Origin: Sphingobacterium sp. LZ7M1
GTDB lineage: Bacteria > Bacteroidota > Bacteroidia > Sphingobacteriales > Sphingobacteriaceae
Assembly: GCF_024296865.1 (NCBI RefSeq)
Contig: NZ_CP101134.1
Location: 1,984,001-2,048,000 of the forward strand
Direction: 5' to 3'
Length of the DNA stretch: 64,000 nucleotides
Part shown: positions 8,601 through 18,831 of the stretch, one piece after another
Position numbering within the stretch: position 1 is the stretch's first letter
Layout: each line of letters opens with the position of its first letter
Program-made: the position numbers and the translations under genes
Notes under the pieces: model-generated
Database searches by the model: none
Seen by the model: only the letters and a program-made list of their open reading frames with translations
What the model was told of the DNA's origin: nothing

Positions 8601-9926
8601 TTATGCCGTCTGAACCTGTGGTTTTTCCTTCCTGAAGATAATGAACATGAAAGCCACAATACCCATCAAGAATGGATAATACAAATATTGCATCACATCA
8701 ATCGGGGAAAGTAATGCTCTTCCTTCTTCAGAAAGAACCACATTTGCCGCAGCCATTGCCGCAAGGATCTGCGCTCCATAAGGAACTAAACCTTGGATAA
8801 AACAGGAAATCGTATCCAATATACTGGCAACTCGACTTCCTTCCAGACCATTTTCATCTGAGATATCCTTTGCAATTGGTCCTACGATTACAATGGTGAT
8901 CGTGTTATTAGCAATAGCTAGGTTGACCAAACTAACCAAAAAAGCGATGCTTAGCTCCGCCCTTTTCTTGGAATTAATGCGTTTGGTTACCGTATTCAAT
9001 AAATAATCTATTCCTCCATTTAACCTGATGATACCAACTACACCACCGATGATCAAACAAAGGATACTTAATTCAAACATGCCCGCAAAACCATCATTAA
9101 TGGATTTTAAAACCGTCAGGAAATCAATGGAACCAGTGCTCAAGCCAATGATTGCAGCACTTAAAATACCGATTCCTAAGGTCCATATCACGTTTAGCCC
9201 CGATAAAGCGAGGATAAAGACCAAGACATATGGAAGGATTTTGATCAGTTCAAAATCCCCTACATTCATATTTGAGCTATCATGTAGCATTTGGTTGCCT
9301 TGGAATGCATAGATGATCATTACGATAATAGCAACCGGCAGCACCATTTTATAATTCACTTTAAATTTTTCTTTCATCCCGACGCCCTGCGTTCTGGTGG
9401 CTGCAATGGTGGTATCGGAGATAAAGGAAAGGTTATCTCCAAACATGGAGCCTCCGATTACCGCTGCCAAGGCAATAGGCATGATCCCACTGATATTTTC
9501 ATCCAAACCAACTGCAATAGGCGCAAGGGCTACAATAGTCCCAACAGATGTACCTAATGAGGTGGATATAAAACAGGAAACTAAAAAGAGACCTGATATG
9601 ACATATTGTGCAGGGATATAGGTTAAGGCAAAGTTGATGGTGGAGGAGATGGCACCTATATTTTTGGATACTTCGCCGAATGCCCCAGCAAGTAGGAAAA
9701 TCAAGATCATGATCAAGATGTTCTCATTTCCGGCTCCTTGCGCAAAATGTGCTAATTTTTCATTAAAAGCTCTTTTAGGAAATTGAAAAAAGGCGACGAA
9801 AAGACAAAGTACAAAGACTACTAAAACAGGTAAGGCATAGAAATCACCTAATATAAATGATCCTGCGAAGTAAATCACGACAAACAAGATGAGTGGTAAC
9901 AAGGCCCAAATATTGCCTTTAGTCAT
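8601..9926 (-). CDS. NhaC-family Na+/H+ antiporter
   Basis: A 441-residue integral membrane protein with about a dozen hydrophobic segments, belonging to the NhaC family. Characteristic is the segment GGSMFGDNLSFISDTT near residue 160 with its acidic and Asn residues in a membrane span, and the preceding STSLGTSVGT stretch. Expected to exchange cytoplasmic Na+ for protons, although some members carry organic substrates such as malate/lactate, so the substrate is not certain. It has its own well-formed promoter (9955-9984) and is not in an operon. Confidence 0.88.
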   Translation of the reverse strand: MTKGNIWALLPLILFVVIYFAGSFILGDFYALPVLVVFVLCLFVAFFQFPKRAFNEKLAHFAQGAGNENILIMILIFLLAGAFGEVSKNIGAISSTINFALTYIPAQYVISGLFLVSCFISTSLGTSVGTIVALAPIAVGLDENISGIMPIALAAVIGGSMFGDNLSFISDTTIAATRTQGVGMKEKFKVNYKMVLPVAIIVMIIYAFQGNQMLHDSSNMNVGDFELIKILPYVLVFILALSGLNVIWTLGIGILSAAIIGLSTGSIDFLTVLKSINDGFAGMFELSILCLIIGGVVGIIRLNGGIDYLLNTVTKRINSKKRAELSIAFLVSLVNLAIANNTITIVIVGPIAKDISDENGLEGSRVASILDTISCFIQGLVPYGAQILAAMAAANVVLSEEGRALLSPIDVMQYLYYPFLMGIVAFMFIIFRKEKPQVQTA

Positions 9927-9954
9927 AAACTTAGATTAAATGAAAAAAATTTCC

Positions 9955-9984
9955 CAAAATTAGCATATTATTCAGACAATCAAA
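9955..9984 (-). promoter_or_regulatory. promoter of the NhaC-type gene
   Basis: On the minus strand TTTG (9984-9981) is followed after 18 bases by TAATTTTG (9962-9955). This matches the Bacteroidota TTTG/TAnnTTTG promoter closely. The start codon is about 29 bases downstream. Confidence 0.7.
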
Positions 9985-10067
9985 CCTTTCATGGATAGAG
10001 ATTCCCTTATGAAGCTATATTTGGACATATTTTTAGCCATATAAACTGATTTTCAAAGCCTTGATGC

Positions 10068-10097
10068 TTTGCTAATAGGAAATAATGTGTAACTTTA
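10068..10097 (+). promoter_or_regulatory. promoter of the 29-codon membrane peptide gene
   Basis: TTTG (10068-10071), 18 bases, then TAACTTTA (10090-10097), one base off the TAnnTTTG consensus. It lies 35 bases before the small open frame at 10133. Confidence 0.55.
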
Positions 10098-10132
10098 GTT
10101 ACAATCACCAGAATAAACATAAAACAATTGAA

Positions 10133-10222
10133 ATGAAAAGAACCCCATTGACAACTTTAATTCTGTTGTTATTAGTGGCATTCGTTTTAGTGTTTGCTAC
10201 TACCTGCTTCGGGATTCATTAA
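10133..10222 (+). CDS. putative 29-residue single-span membrane peptide
   Basis: ATG at 10133 opens a 29-codon frame ending TAA at 10222. The peptide starts with a basic MKRTP, continues with about 19 hydrophobic residues (LLLLVAFVLVF in the middle) and ends with a short TTCFGIH tail carrying one Cys. It is framed by a near-consensus promoter (10068-10097) and by a strong terminator that begins 2 bases after the stop, so it forms a complete transcription unit of its own. It resembles small inner-membrane peptides or toxin-like peptides, but no family is recognised. It could also be a non-coding RNA with a chance frame. Confidence 0.5.
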   Translation: MKRTPLTTLILLLLVAFVLVFATTCFGIH

Positions 10223-10223
10223 C

Positions 10224-10265
10224 AAAAAAGCGAGATTTGATAACGCCATCAAATCTCGCTTTTTT
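10224..10265. terminator. bidirectional terminator
   Basis: AAAAAAGCGAGATTTGAT (10224-10241) and its perfect complement (10248-10265) with a 6-base loop: an 18-bp stem with A and T runs on both sides. It ends the small gene on the plus strand and the AGCS symporter gene (stop at 10284) on the minus strand. Confidence 0.92.
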
Positions 10266-10283
10266 GTTCATATCACTGGTATT

Positions 10284-11735
10284 TTAATCCTCTTTGTTTT
10301 CCCAGAAATCCGCATTTTTTATTCCGATAGCCTTAGGGTCAAAGGAAGGATCTTCAATTCCTTGTTTTCTTTTGCTTTTATAGTCTTTCCAAACCTTCAT
10401 GGCGGGTTTGCTCAATAATAAGATGGCAATAATGTTGGTCCAGGCCATTAAACCTACGCCGATATCACCGATTGCCCATGCTGTATCAGCTGTTCTAACT
10501 GTTCCAAAATAAACGGTACTTAAAAAAACAATCTTAAATATCCAACCGAGGATTTTTCTTGTTTTCTCACTTTTTACGAGATAAGCTACGTTGGTATCTG
10601 CATAATAGAAATAGGCCATAATCGTTGTAAACGCAAAGAAGAAGAGCGCAATAGCGACGAATCCATTTCCAAATCCAGGGAAATGATGGGATACGGCGGC
10701 TTGGGTAAATCCATTATAATCTACATTGGGTAAGTTTTCCACGAGCAGTGTGGTCGGTTGCCCTGCAGCATCCACATTTGTTACATTGTACATTCCTGTA
10801 AATAAGATCATCAAAGCAGTTGCAGTACAGACAAATAAGGTGTCCACATATACAGAAAATGCCTGAACCAATCCTTGTTGAGCAGGATGGGATACATCGG
10901 CAGCTGCTGCTGCGTGAGGAGCAGTACCTTGTCCAGCTTCGTTGGAGTAGATTCCGCGCTTAACCCCCCAAGCGATAGCCATACCGATAATACCTCCAAA
11001 AGTCGCATCTAAACTAAAAGCACTTTTAAAGATAAGTCCAAATACTTCAGGTATTTGTTGGAAGTTAATTCCAATGATAATTAAGGTCATTAAGATATAT
11101 CCACCTGCCATAAATGGAACAACAAACTCCGCTACAGAACCCAGACGTTTTACTCCTCCGAAAATAATGAGGACCAATAATCCTACAATAGCAATTCCTG
11201 TGTAGGCAGGAGGAATTTGATAAGCGTTGAAAGCTGAGGAAGCGATTGCATTACTTTGCACACCGGGAAGCAGTAAACCAGCACTTACAATGGTTAGAAT
11301 AGCAAATATTGCTGCGTACCATTTAACCCCTAGTCCTTTTTCGATATAGAAAGCAGGACCGCCTCTAAATTCATTGCCTTCTTTCTGTTTGTACAATTGA
11401 CCTAAAGTCGCTTCTACGAAAGCTGAGGCTGAACCTAAAAAGGCAATGACCCACATCCAGAATACTGCACCAGGGCCACCATAGAATATTGCAGTTGCTA
11501 CGCCAATGATATTTCCAGTTCCGACACGACCAGAAATTGCCAAGGCAAAGGCCTGAAAGGATGAGATGCCTTCATCTGATTTCTTCTTGGCGAAGAGCAA
11601 CCTTAGCATGTCTTTTAAATAAGTAACTTGAAGGAATCCTGTACGAATGGAGAAGTAAAGCCCTGTGCATAAGCACAAATAAATTAAAACTTCACTCCAT
11701 ACTAGATTGGAGATCGAGGAGATAATATTATCCAT
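10284..11735 (-). CDS. sodium:alanine symporter family protein (AGCS)
   Basis: A 483-residue membrane protein of the alanine or glycine:cation symporter family (AlsT/DagA type). It shows the family segment GRVGTGNIIGVA near residue 70 and the later GVKRGIYSNEAGQGTAPHAAAAA segment, which contributes to substrate and Na+ binding, plus about eleven hydrophobic spans. It should import alanine or glycine with Na+. Together with the NhaC-type antiporter it makes a stretch of Na+-linked transport, but the two have separate transcription units. Upstream, at 11827-11842, lies a perfect 16-bp palindrome (CGGAAGAATTCTTCCG) of unknown role. Confidence 0.93.
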   Translation of the reverse strand: MDNIISSISNLVWSEVLIYLCLCTGLYFSIRTGFLQVTYLKDMLRLLFAKKKSDEGISSFQAFALAISGRVGTGNIIGVATAIFYGGPGAVFWMWVIAFLGSASAFVEATLGQLYKQKEGNEFRGGPAFYIEKGLGVKWYAAIFAILTIVSAGLLLPGVQSNAIASSAFNAYQIPPAYTGIAIVGLLVLIIFGGVKRLGSVAEFVVPFMAGGYILMTLIIIGINFQQIPEVFGLIFKSAFSLDATFGGIIGMAIAWGVKRGIYSNEAGQGTAPHAAAAADVSHPAQQGLVQAFSVYVDTLFVCTATALMILFTGMYNVTNVDAAGQPTTLLVENLPNVDYNGFTQAAVSHHFPGFGNGFVAIALFFFAFTTIMAYFYYADTNVAYLVKSEKTRKILGWIFKIVFLSTVYFGTVRTADTAWAIGDIGVGLMAWTNIIAILLLSKPAMKVWKDYKSKRKQGIEDPSFDPKAIGIKNADFWENKED

Positions 11736-11826
11736 TAATTTGGTTTAAATAGTTATTAGCCATTAATTATTGTGTAAAGTAAAGGTTTTTTTAGAAAATC
11801 TCACAAATTAATTATTTGAAGATTTT

Positions 11827-11842
11827 CGGAAGAATTCTTCCG
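11827..11842. repeat. 16-bp perfect palindrome in the AGCS/lipoprotein divergent region
   Basis: CGGAAGAATTCTTCCG reads identically on both strands. It lies between the divergent AGCS symporter gene (start 11735) and the lipoprotein gene (start 11959), so it is placed to be an operator for either. No TAnnTTTG box was recognised next to it. Confidence 0.35.
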
Positions 11843-11958
11843 CAGTACCTGAGGTTAATAGCTTGTCATTTGACGAAAATTTTCAAATTCCCTTGGAATT
11901 ATGGATTTCAAGCTAGAATATTGTCTAATTATTACACGACTATTATTTGCTCCAAAAT

Positions 11959-12915
11959 ATGATGTTAAGGTTAAATTCCATATTCATTCTGTTTTCCGGA
12001 ATTATTTTCCTGAATTCCTGCGCTTCAGTCAAAAACATTGAAATTAGAGATCTACTGCACCATAGCAATTGCATTCAGCAAAATGTGTATGAATATGCGG
12101 TAGATAGCCTTCCTATTCCTCTCCATGAACAAAACGTCTCCCCATTGTTGGCGAATAAATTGACTTTCAGTAGCCTAAATATGGCTAATGCCATAGGTAT
12201 TCTAAAGACCGTTTCTAAATATGCTGAGCTAAAACAAAATCCTAAACCTGAGGATCTCAGCTATAGACTGGAACTATTGGAACTGAAACAGGCTATCGAT
12301 CAAAAGATCAACAGCTCTTCACTTGAAATTTCAGCCATTTCTTCTGAAATGGACTGTGAGGAGGAGCGGACCAGCCAAGTGGCCAATTACCTCGAAGGAA
12401 AGATCCAGGGAAAAGAGTCCAAACTGACTGTTGCCGCCATCGTAGTCGGTGCCTTGGGTGCGATCTTGACCGAAGGGGTGGTCAAGGATGAGGGGGCTAG
12501 CCATGTCGTTGGTATCTCAACGGGTGTTGCTGAGGCCACCTTTGGGGTGATGATGTTGTTGAATGATGAAAAGACAGATTTTTTCCATAAAAGAAATGCC
12601 TTGAGGGATGTCTGGTTTGGGGCAGCAACCTCGAAAAACTTTCCCGCTGCAGTTTGGTATTATTTAAATTACGCCAGTCCTAAAAATGGGATCAAGACTT
12701 CACTAAGAGAACAGATTGTTCAGAAATGGAGTAGTTTCGGGCAAATTACCAAATCATCTGAAAAAGAAATGTTGGAACTCTATTTTGGAGAAGGGGGAGA
12801 GTATACAAGCGAACAGTTGGAAAACAGGGCAGATATGTATGATCAGTTGGAGTCGAATATCAATTTGATGAAACAGGATTTAAAAGCCCTCTCTGCTGAA
12901 TTGGAAAGACTATAA
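11959..12915 (+). CDS. hypothetical lipoprotein
   Basis: A protein of about 318 residues with a lipoprotein signal ending LNSCAS. The frame is open from a TTG at 11947, but two tandem ATGs at 11959 and 11962 give a normal signal peptide, so 11959 is preferred. The chain has a central hydrophobic glycine-rich stretch (AAIVVGALGAILTEG) that could be a membrane hairpin, and helical, partly coiled-coil parts before and after it. No known domain is recognised. A bidirectional terminator follows immediately. Confidence 0.75.
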   Translation: MMLRLNSIFILFSGIIFLNSCASVKNIEIRDLLHHSNCIQQNVYEYAVDSLPIPLHEQNVSPLLANKLTFSSLNMANAIGILKTVSKYAELKQNPKPEDLSYRLELLELKQAIDQKINSSSLEISAISSEMDCEEERTSQVANYLEGKIQGKESKLTVAAIVVGALGAILTEGVVKDEGASHVVGISTGVAEATFGVMMLLNDEKTDFFHKRNALRDVWFGAATSKNFPAAVWYYLNYASPKNGIKTSLREQIVQKWSSFGQITKSSEKEMLELYFGEGGEYTSEQLENRADMYDQLESNINLMKQDLKALSAELERL

Positions 12916-12950
12916 AAAAATGCCATGCTAAATAAAACATGGCATTTTTT
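12915..12950. terminator. bidirectional terminator
   Basis: AAAAAATGCCATG (12915-12927) pairs with CATGGCATTTTTT (12938-12950) around a 10-base loop. It separates the convergent lipoprotein and PEGA genes. Confidence 0.88.
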
Positions 12951-12965
12951 CGATAAATCTAAAAA

Positions 12966-13340
12966 TTATTGATTTGCTGGTTTCAATTCTAGTTCATAGA
13001 ATTTAGGGTCATATTTCATCATTGCCCCAGTTGCAGCATCAATGGCCCAACCTACCATGCCCAGTAGGTTTAAAATGGAAACTGTATTAAAAGTAGTTTC
13101 AGGATTGAACTGGTAGTTCTCATAGCCGTCCTTGGTCAACGTAATGACTGGACCATTAAATCCTTTCTTCAAGGAAACAGTGGCAGGAGTGACACCTCGA
13201 TCTACACCGTCCACTTGGATTTTAGCACCACTGGGATAAGATTTGATCAAGACATCTTGCTTGGTCCCCGTAAAAATAGTTCCGCATGAGCTTGTGAATA
13301 AAACAATAGATGCTAGGGCAATTAAAAATACTGCTTTCAT
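12966..13340 (-). CDS. PEGA-domain lipoprotein
   Basis: A 124-residue lipoprotein with the lipobox TSSC (Cys19). It contains one PEGA-type beta domain: SYPSGAKIQVDGVDRGVTPATVSLKKG is the recognisable first half, with the usual 'P-x-G-A-x-I-x-x-D-G' pattern. The family is thought to bind cell-surface glycans or proteins, and the function of this member is not known. A hydrophobic stretch (ILNLLGMVGWAIDAATGA) near the C-terminus resembles the glycine-rich segment of other short PEGA lipoproteins. It stands alone, with 226 bases of unassigned upstream DNA. Confidence 0.85.
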   Translation of the reverse strand: MKAVFLIALASIVLFTSSCGTIFTGTKQDVLIKSYPSGAKIQVDGVDRGVTPATVSLKKGFNGPVITLTKDGYENYQFNPETTFNTVSILNLLGMVGWAIDAATGAMMKYDPKFYELELKPANQ

Positions 13341-13551
13341 GTTAAAATAATTAATAATTGTTAAAGTATATCGTATTGACTACATCTGGTTTGAAAGGTT
13401 TAAAGGGTGTTTATTAAATATTTTTAAGAAAATTAACCTACTGTTTTGTATTGTTCATGAAACAAAATGAAACTAAGATTATTGCTAGAAAATTGTGCAG
13501 AATCAAGGGATAAAAAGGACAGCTTACTACCTTCCCAAACTCAATAAATAA

Positions 13552-15192
<1,641 letters not shown>

Positions 15193-15213
15193 ATATTTTT
15201 TTTATTTTTTTTT

Positions 15214-15241
15214 AGGGACTGAAGAAATTCAGTCCCTTTTT
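15214..15241 (+). terminator. terminator after the ABC-F gene
   Basis: AGGGACTGAA (15214-15223) pairs with TTCAGTCCCT (15228-15237), 4-base loop, then a T run. Confidence 0.9.
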
Positions 15242-15680
15242 ATTTGTTGAGCAGGCCTGTCTTAAAAACGATTACCTAAAACTTTGTATCTTGCTTCAAT
15301 AAAGGGGAGCATTCATTAGCCTTGGTGAAAAATTCAATGTTTTCCTAGGCGTTTTTGTTCCCATTTCATCAACATCTTTTTTGTAGCCAAAATTCTTGCC
15401 CCCCATGTTATACTGAAGGTTTATTTAGACCTTATTCGAGACACATTCCGAAAATTCGCTAAATGTTTAAAGGGAATTTGCATTCATATCGGAAAAATAT
15501 TTGAACGGTTCCCGAATATGTCTCGAATGAATCCTGAATAAGGTCGGGATAAATTGCCCTATAGAATTCTTGTATTTGTGACAGGAAAATAGCCAATCCC
15601 GCTTGGATTTTTATGGGTAAAAATATTCATCTAGGAAAAATAATTGATCAATACGTATCAAAAATTTTATCCATTGATAC
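15242..15680. other. gene-free stretch with one palindromic repeat
   Basis: No convincing open frame on either strand. The middle (15428-15545) carries a repeat that recurs at 61103-61184. The right end holds inverted repeats GTATCAA (15655-15661) and TTGATAC (15674-15680) directly in front of the promoter of the GMC oxidoreductase. The rest (15242-15427) shows nothing recognisable. Confidence 0.6.
15428..15545. repeat. palindromic intergenic repeat, copy 1 (long loop)
   Basis: Left arm 15428-15453 begins GACCTTATTCGAGACA. Right arm 15512-15530 is CCGAATATGTCTCGAATGA, followed by GAATAAGGTC (15536-15545), which closes on the first ten bases. The arms match those of copy 2 at 61118-61165 (25 of 26 and 19 of 19 bases), but 58 bases separate them here against 3 there. 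Confidence 0.7.
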
Positions 15681-15710
15681 TTGGAATAGGCGATAGAATT
15701 GCTATATTTA
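15681..15710 (+). promoter_or_regulatory. promoter of the GMC oxidoreductase pair
   Basis: TTG (15681-15683), 19 bases, TATATTTA (15703-15710): the spacing of a Bacteroidota promoter with one mismatch in the -7 box. The start codon is 71 bases downstream. An inverted repeat (15655-15680) touches the upstream element. Confidence 0.55.
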
Positions 15711-15781
15711 GTGTTGCTAAATAGTATAAGCAAGAATATGCTATCATTTAAACCGAATTTAAATCAAGATCACAAAAGTTT

Positions 15782-17515
15782 ATGAGTGTTTTTCAAATTA
15801 AAGAAAACCCTGAGGTTTTTGATGCCATTGTAGTGGGGTCAGGAGCTGGCGGCGGTATGGCTGGATATATTTTGGCAAATGCAGGGCTAAAAGTCCTGAT
15901 GCTTGAAGCGGGGCCATTTTTTGATCCTGCAAAGGATGCATTGCAAATGCGCTGGCCATGGGAGTCTCCACGACGTGGGGCAGGTGTCACAAGGCCTTTT
16001 GGTGATTTTGATGCGGCTTATGGCGGTTGGCAATTAGAAGGAGAGCCTTATAGCAAAGTGGCAGGAACAGAATTTGAATGGTTCCGTGCAAGGATGTTAG
16101 GTGGAAGAACCAATCACTGGGGAAGGATTTCCTTACGTATGGGGCCGGATGACTTCCAACCTACAGATGGCCTTACCGATGCCTGGCCTATTACTTATGA
16201 TGAGGTTAAACCTTATTACGACCGTGTAGACCGTATGATCGGTATTTATGGTACGGTAGAAGGTATACATAATGAACCGGATGGAATCTTTATGAAACCA
16301 CCTAAGCCAAGATTGAATGAATTGTTCATTCATAAAGGTGCTAAAAAAGCCGGTGTTCCTGTTATTCCTGGTCGTGGTGCGGTTTTAACAGAGGCGTCAC
16401 CAGAAATTAAGGGTAGGGGAACCTGTTTCTATTGTGGGCAATGTGGTCGATCATGTAAGGTATACGGGGATTTCTCCTCTTCTTCATGTTTGGTTATTCC
16501 CGCAATGAAGACCGGTAATTTGAAAGTGATTGACAATGCCATGGTTCGTGAGGTGTTGACCAATGACGAAGGATTGGCAATAGGAGTGTCATACGTGAAC
16601 ACTACAGACCTTCAGGAGTATTCCGTAAAAGGCAAGAAAGTGATCCTTGGTGCAAGTGCCTGTGAAAGTGCCAGACTCTTGTTGAATTCAAAATCTAAGG
16701 CGCATCCAGGTGGAATTGGAAACAGCAGTGGACTTGTTGGGAAATATTTACATGACTCTACAGGAGCAAGCTTAGGCGGATTTATCCCTGAACTTTTGGA
16801 TAGAAAACGCTATAACGAAGATGGTACCGGAAGTGTGCATATCTATTCTCCTTGGTGGGAAGACAATAAGAAATTGAATTTCCCTAGAGGTTATCATATT
16901 GAGTATGGTGGCGGTTTACATATGCCATCCTACGGGTTTATGAACTGGGTACCTAATGTAAACGGAATGGTTCCAGGAGCAGATGGTGCTAAAAAAGATA
17001 TGGGAGGTTATGGCGCAGGGCTGAAAAACGATTACCGTCGTTTCTACGGGGCAAACGTGGGAATGGCAGGTCGGGGTACAGCTTTGGCGAGGAAAGACAA
17101 CTATTGTGAAATTGATCCAAGCAAGGTCGATAAGTTTGGTATTCCAGTTTTGCGGTTCCATTATAAATGGGCCAATGAGGAAATTGCACAGGCGAAGCAT
17201 ATGCAAGATACTTTCCAATCGATCATGCATGAGATGGGAGCAATCATTACCTCCAATATTCCAGGTGCTGATACCTTATATGGTCTAGAGGCTCCAGGAA
17301 AGATCATCCATGAAGGCGGAACAACCAGAATGGGGAATGACCCTAAGTCTTCAGTTTTGAATAAATGGGGGCAGGCGCATGACTGTAAGAATGTATATGT
17401 GGTGGATGCTGGACCATTTGTTCAACAGGGCGATAAAAACTTGACTTGGACCATCTTGGCCTTGTCGATGCGCACAGCAGAATATATTTTAGAAGAAAAC
17501 AAAAAATTAGCATAA
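15782..17515 (+). CDS. GMC-type FAD oxidoreductase, catalytic subunit
   Basis: A 577-residue flavoprotein of the sugar/alcohol dehydrogenase type. The FAD dinucleotide-binding motif GSGAGGGMAGYIL is at residues 19-31 and LEAGP follows at 41-45. A second FAD contact is in the GGRTNHWGR segment (107-115). A cysteine cluster, C215-x2-C218-x2-C221-x3-C225, resembles the cluster-binding region of FAD-dependent glucose dehydrogenases. The C-terminal histidine region (ending NLTWTILALS) is the usual GMC active-site area. It has no signal peptide; its partner, 10 bases downstream, has a Tat signal, so the pair is probably exported together. The substrate may be a glucoside or sugar (3-dehydrogenase-like), which is inference. 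Confidence 0.88.
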   Translation: MSVFQIKENPEVFDAIVVGSGAGGGMAGYILANAGLKVLMLEAGPFFDPAKDALQMRWPWESPRRGAGVTRPFGDFDAAYGGWQLEGEPYSKVAGTEFEWFRARMLGGRTNHWGRISLRMGPDDFQPTDGLTDAWPITYDEVKPYYDRVDRMIGIYGTVEGIHNEPDGIFMKPPKPRLNELFIHKGAKKAGVPVIPGRGAVLTEASPEIKGRGTCFYCGQCGRSCKVYGDFSSSSCLVIPAMKTGNLKVIDNAMVREVLTNDEGLAIGVSYVNTTDLQEYSVKGKKVILGASACESARLLLNSKSKAHPGGIGNSSGLVGKYLHDSTGASLGGFIPELLDRKRYNEDGTGSVHIYSPWWEDNKKLNFPRGYHIEYGGGLHMPSYGFMNWVPNVNGMVPGADGAKKDMGGYGAGLKNDYRRFYGANVGMAGRGTALARKDNYCEIDPSKVDKFGIPVLRFHYKWANEEIAQAKHMQDTFQSIMHEMGAIITSNIPGADTLYGLEAPGKIIHEGGTTRMGNDPKSSVLNKWGQAHDCKNVYVVDAGPFVQQGDKNLTWTILALSMRTAEYILEENKKLA

Positions 17516-17525
17516 CCCAAAAGCG

Positions 17526-18170
17526 ATGAATAGAAGAGATTCACTTAAAGCCTTAGGGCTACTTGCAGCAGGATCTGGTGTATTGGCCGCATCCTGTAAA
17601 GATGACAAAAGCTCGGGGCAAGCAGGAAAAGCTGCCACTGGCAGTTCGGAAAAATTACCGGGGGTTCAGGAATTTGAATATAAACGTACAGAAGCCTTAA
17701 TGGCTGAGAAGTTCTTTACGGATCATGAAATGGCGACCATCACGGTATTGGCGGATATCATTATTCCAAAAGATGATGTTTCAGGTAGTGCCTCAGAGGC
17801 TGGTGTACCGGCCTTTATCGAGTTTATGTCCAAGGATATCCCGAGCTATCAAACTCCTTTACGTGGAGGCTTGAAATGGCTTGATGTACAATGTCAAAAA
17901 ACGTATGGAAATGCATTTGTAAAATGTAAGAAGGAACAGCAGATTGCGATGGTTGATGAAATTGCCTACCCGCAAAAAGCTAAACCAGAAATGGCCCAAG
18001 GAGTAGCCTTCTTTTCTTTGATGCGTGACCTGACTTCAACGGGATTCTTTACCAGTGAAATGGGCGTGAAGGACATAGGATACGTAGGTAACAAACCAGG
18101 AGTTTGGAATGGCGTACCTGCAGATGTCTTGAAACAATACGGTTTCGATCCAGAAAAGTTTTTTGGATAG
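17526..18170 (+). CDS. gluconate 2-dehydrogenase subunit 3 family protein
   Basis: A 214-residue small subunit of membrane-associated FAD dehydrogenases. The N-terminus MNRRDSLKALGLLAAG carries a twin-arginine motif and is followed by ...LAASC, so it looks like a Tat-exported lipoprotein. The middle (FFTDHEMATITVLADIIIPKDD) is the typical family segment. The subunit is thought to carry the cofactor-loaded catalytic subunit through the Tat system and to anchor it. No cytochrome c subunit gene follows; the operon ends at a terminator. Confidence 0.88.
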   Translation: MNRRDSLKALGLLAAGSGVLAASCKDDKSSGQAGKAATGSSEKLPGVQEFEYKRTEALMAEKFFTDHEMATITVLADIIIPKDDVSGSASEAGVPAFIEFMSKDIPSYQTPLRGGLKWLDVQCQKTYGNAFVKCKKEQQIAMVDEIAYPQKAKPEMAQGVAFFSLMRDLTSTGFFTSEMGVKDIGYVGNKPGVWNGVPADVLKQYGFDPEKFFG

Positions 18171-18187
18171 GAATATCAAAAAAATTG

Positions 18188-18216
18188 GAAAGGGAGCTGA
18201 ATTTCAGCTCCCTTTC
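18188..18216. terminator. bidirectional terminator
   Basis: GAAAGGGAGCTGA (18188-18200) pairs with TCAGCTCCCTTTC (18204-18216). It lies between the convergent small-subunit gene and the NUDIX gene. A short A run precedes the stem on the minus-strand exit side. Confidence 0.8.
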
Positions 18217-18219
18217 TGT

Positions 18220-18831
18220 TTATTTTTTGATTGTTTCCACGATTTCCAAGATCAGAGGGTAGGTGTTTTCCTTAACCTTTTTCAGTTCGGAGGATTTTAA
18301 CCATTCCGCCTGATCGATATCTTCTTCGAGTTGAGGTGTCAGTTTAGGGATTTTGTTAACACCCATTTGGTACCATTTAGTCTGTTTCAGTACGAATTTA
18401 TTGCGCATATAATAGGTATGGTAAGTTGTTGCCACCTTTTTACCTAGGTAATCGACTTCAATTCCGCACTCTTCTTCGACTTCCCTGAGGGCGGCATCTT
18501 TCATTTTTTCACCTTCTTCGACCTTACCTTTAGGCAAGTCCCACTTTCCAAGGCGATGTATGAATAGGTATTCACCATTACCATTTGTCACTAATCCACC
18601 GGCAGCTTTAACGATACGGGTTGTAGATAATATCTTTTTAAAAACTTTTCTGATATTAGGGTGTATGTATAGGTACACAGATTTATCTGTGCTGTGAGCG
18701 GAGTCGTTGAAAAGTTTTTCCAGATCAATGTCTTGTAAACCAATTGTTTGAACGTTTTCTTTAATATGAGGGGTAAAATCTGCCAAAATTAACAGAGATT
18801 GGTTCATATAAATTTTATAAATTTGTGCCAT
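18220..18831 (-). CDS. NUDIX hydrolase
   Basis: A 203-residue NUDIX hydrolase. The Nudix box GX5EX7REUXEEXGU is complete: GKVEEGEKMKDAALREVEEECGI, preceded by GKWDLPKG. The first ~85 residues are an extra N-terminal domain seen in Bacteroidota members. The substrate of this subgroup is not known. The start codon at 18831 overlaps the divergent pyrE start by two bases; an internal ATG at 18807 is possible but would cut off a conserved-looking KIYMNQ strand. Overlapping divergent starts mean the two genes share very little regulatory DNA. Confidence 0.88.
   Translation of the reverse strand: MAQIYKIYMNQSLLILADFTPHIKENVQTIGLQDIDLEKLFNDSAHSTDKSVYLYIHPNIRKVFKKILSTTRIVKAAGGLVTNGNGEYLFIHRLGKWDLPKGKVEEGEKMKDAALREVEEECGIEVDYLGKKVATTYHTYYMRNKFVLKQTKWYQMGVNKIPKLTPQLEEDIDQAEWLKSSELKKVKENTYPLILEIVETIKK
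18818..18829 (+). promoter_or_regulatory. -7 element placed for a leaderless pyrE transcript
   Basis: TAAATTTG (18818-18825) fits TAnnTTTG and ends four bases before the pyrE ATG at 18830. No clear TTG is found 17-21 bases upstream. It lies inside the 5' end of the divergent NUDIX frame. Confidence 0.45.

Noticed and set aside
15214..15237. Possible second small gene or attenuator after the ABC-F gene
   Set aside because: The hairpin with T runs is simply the terminator; no frame follows it.
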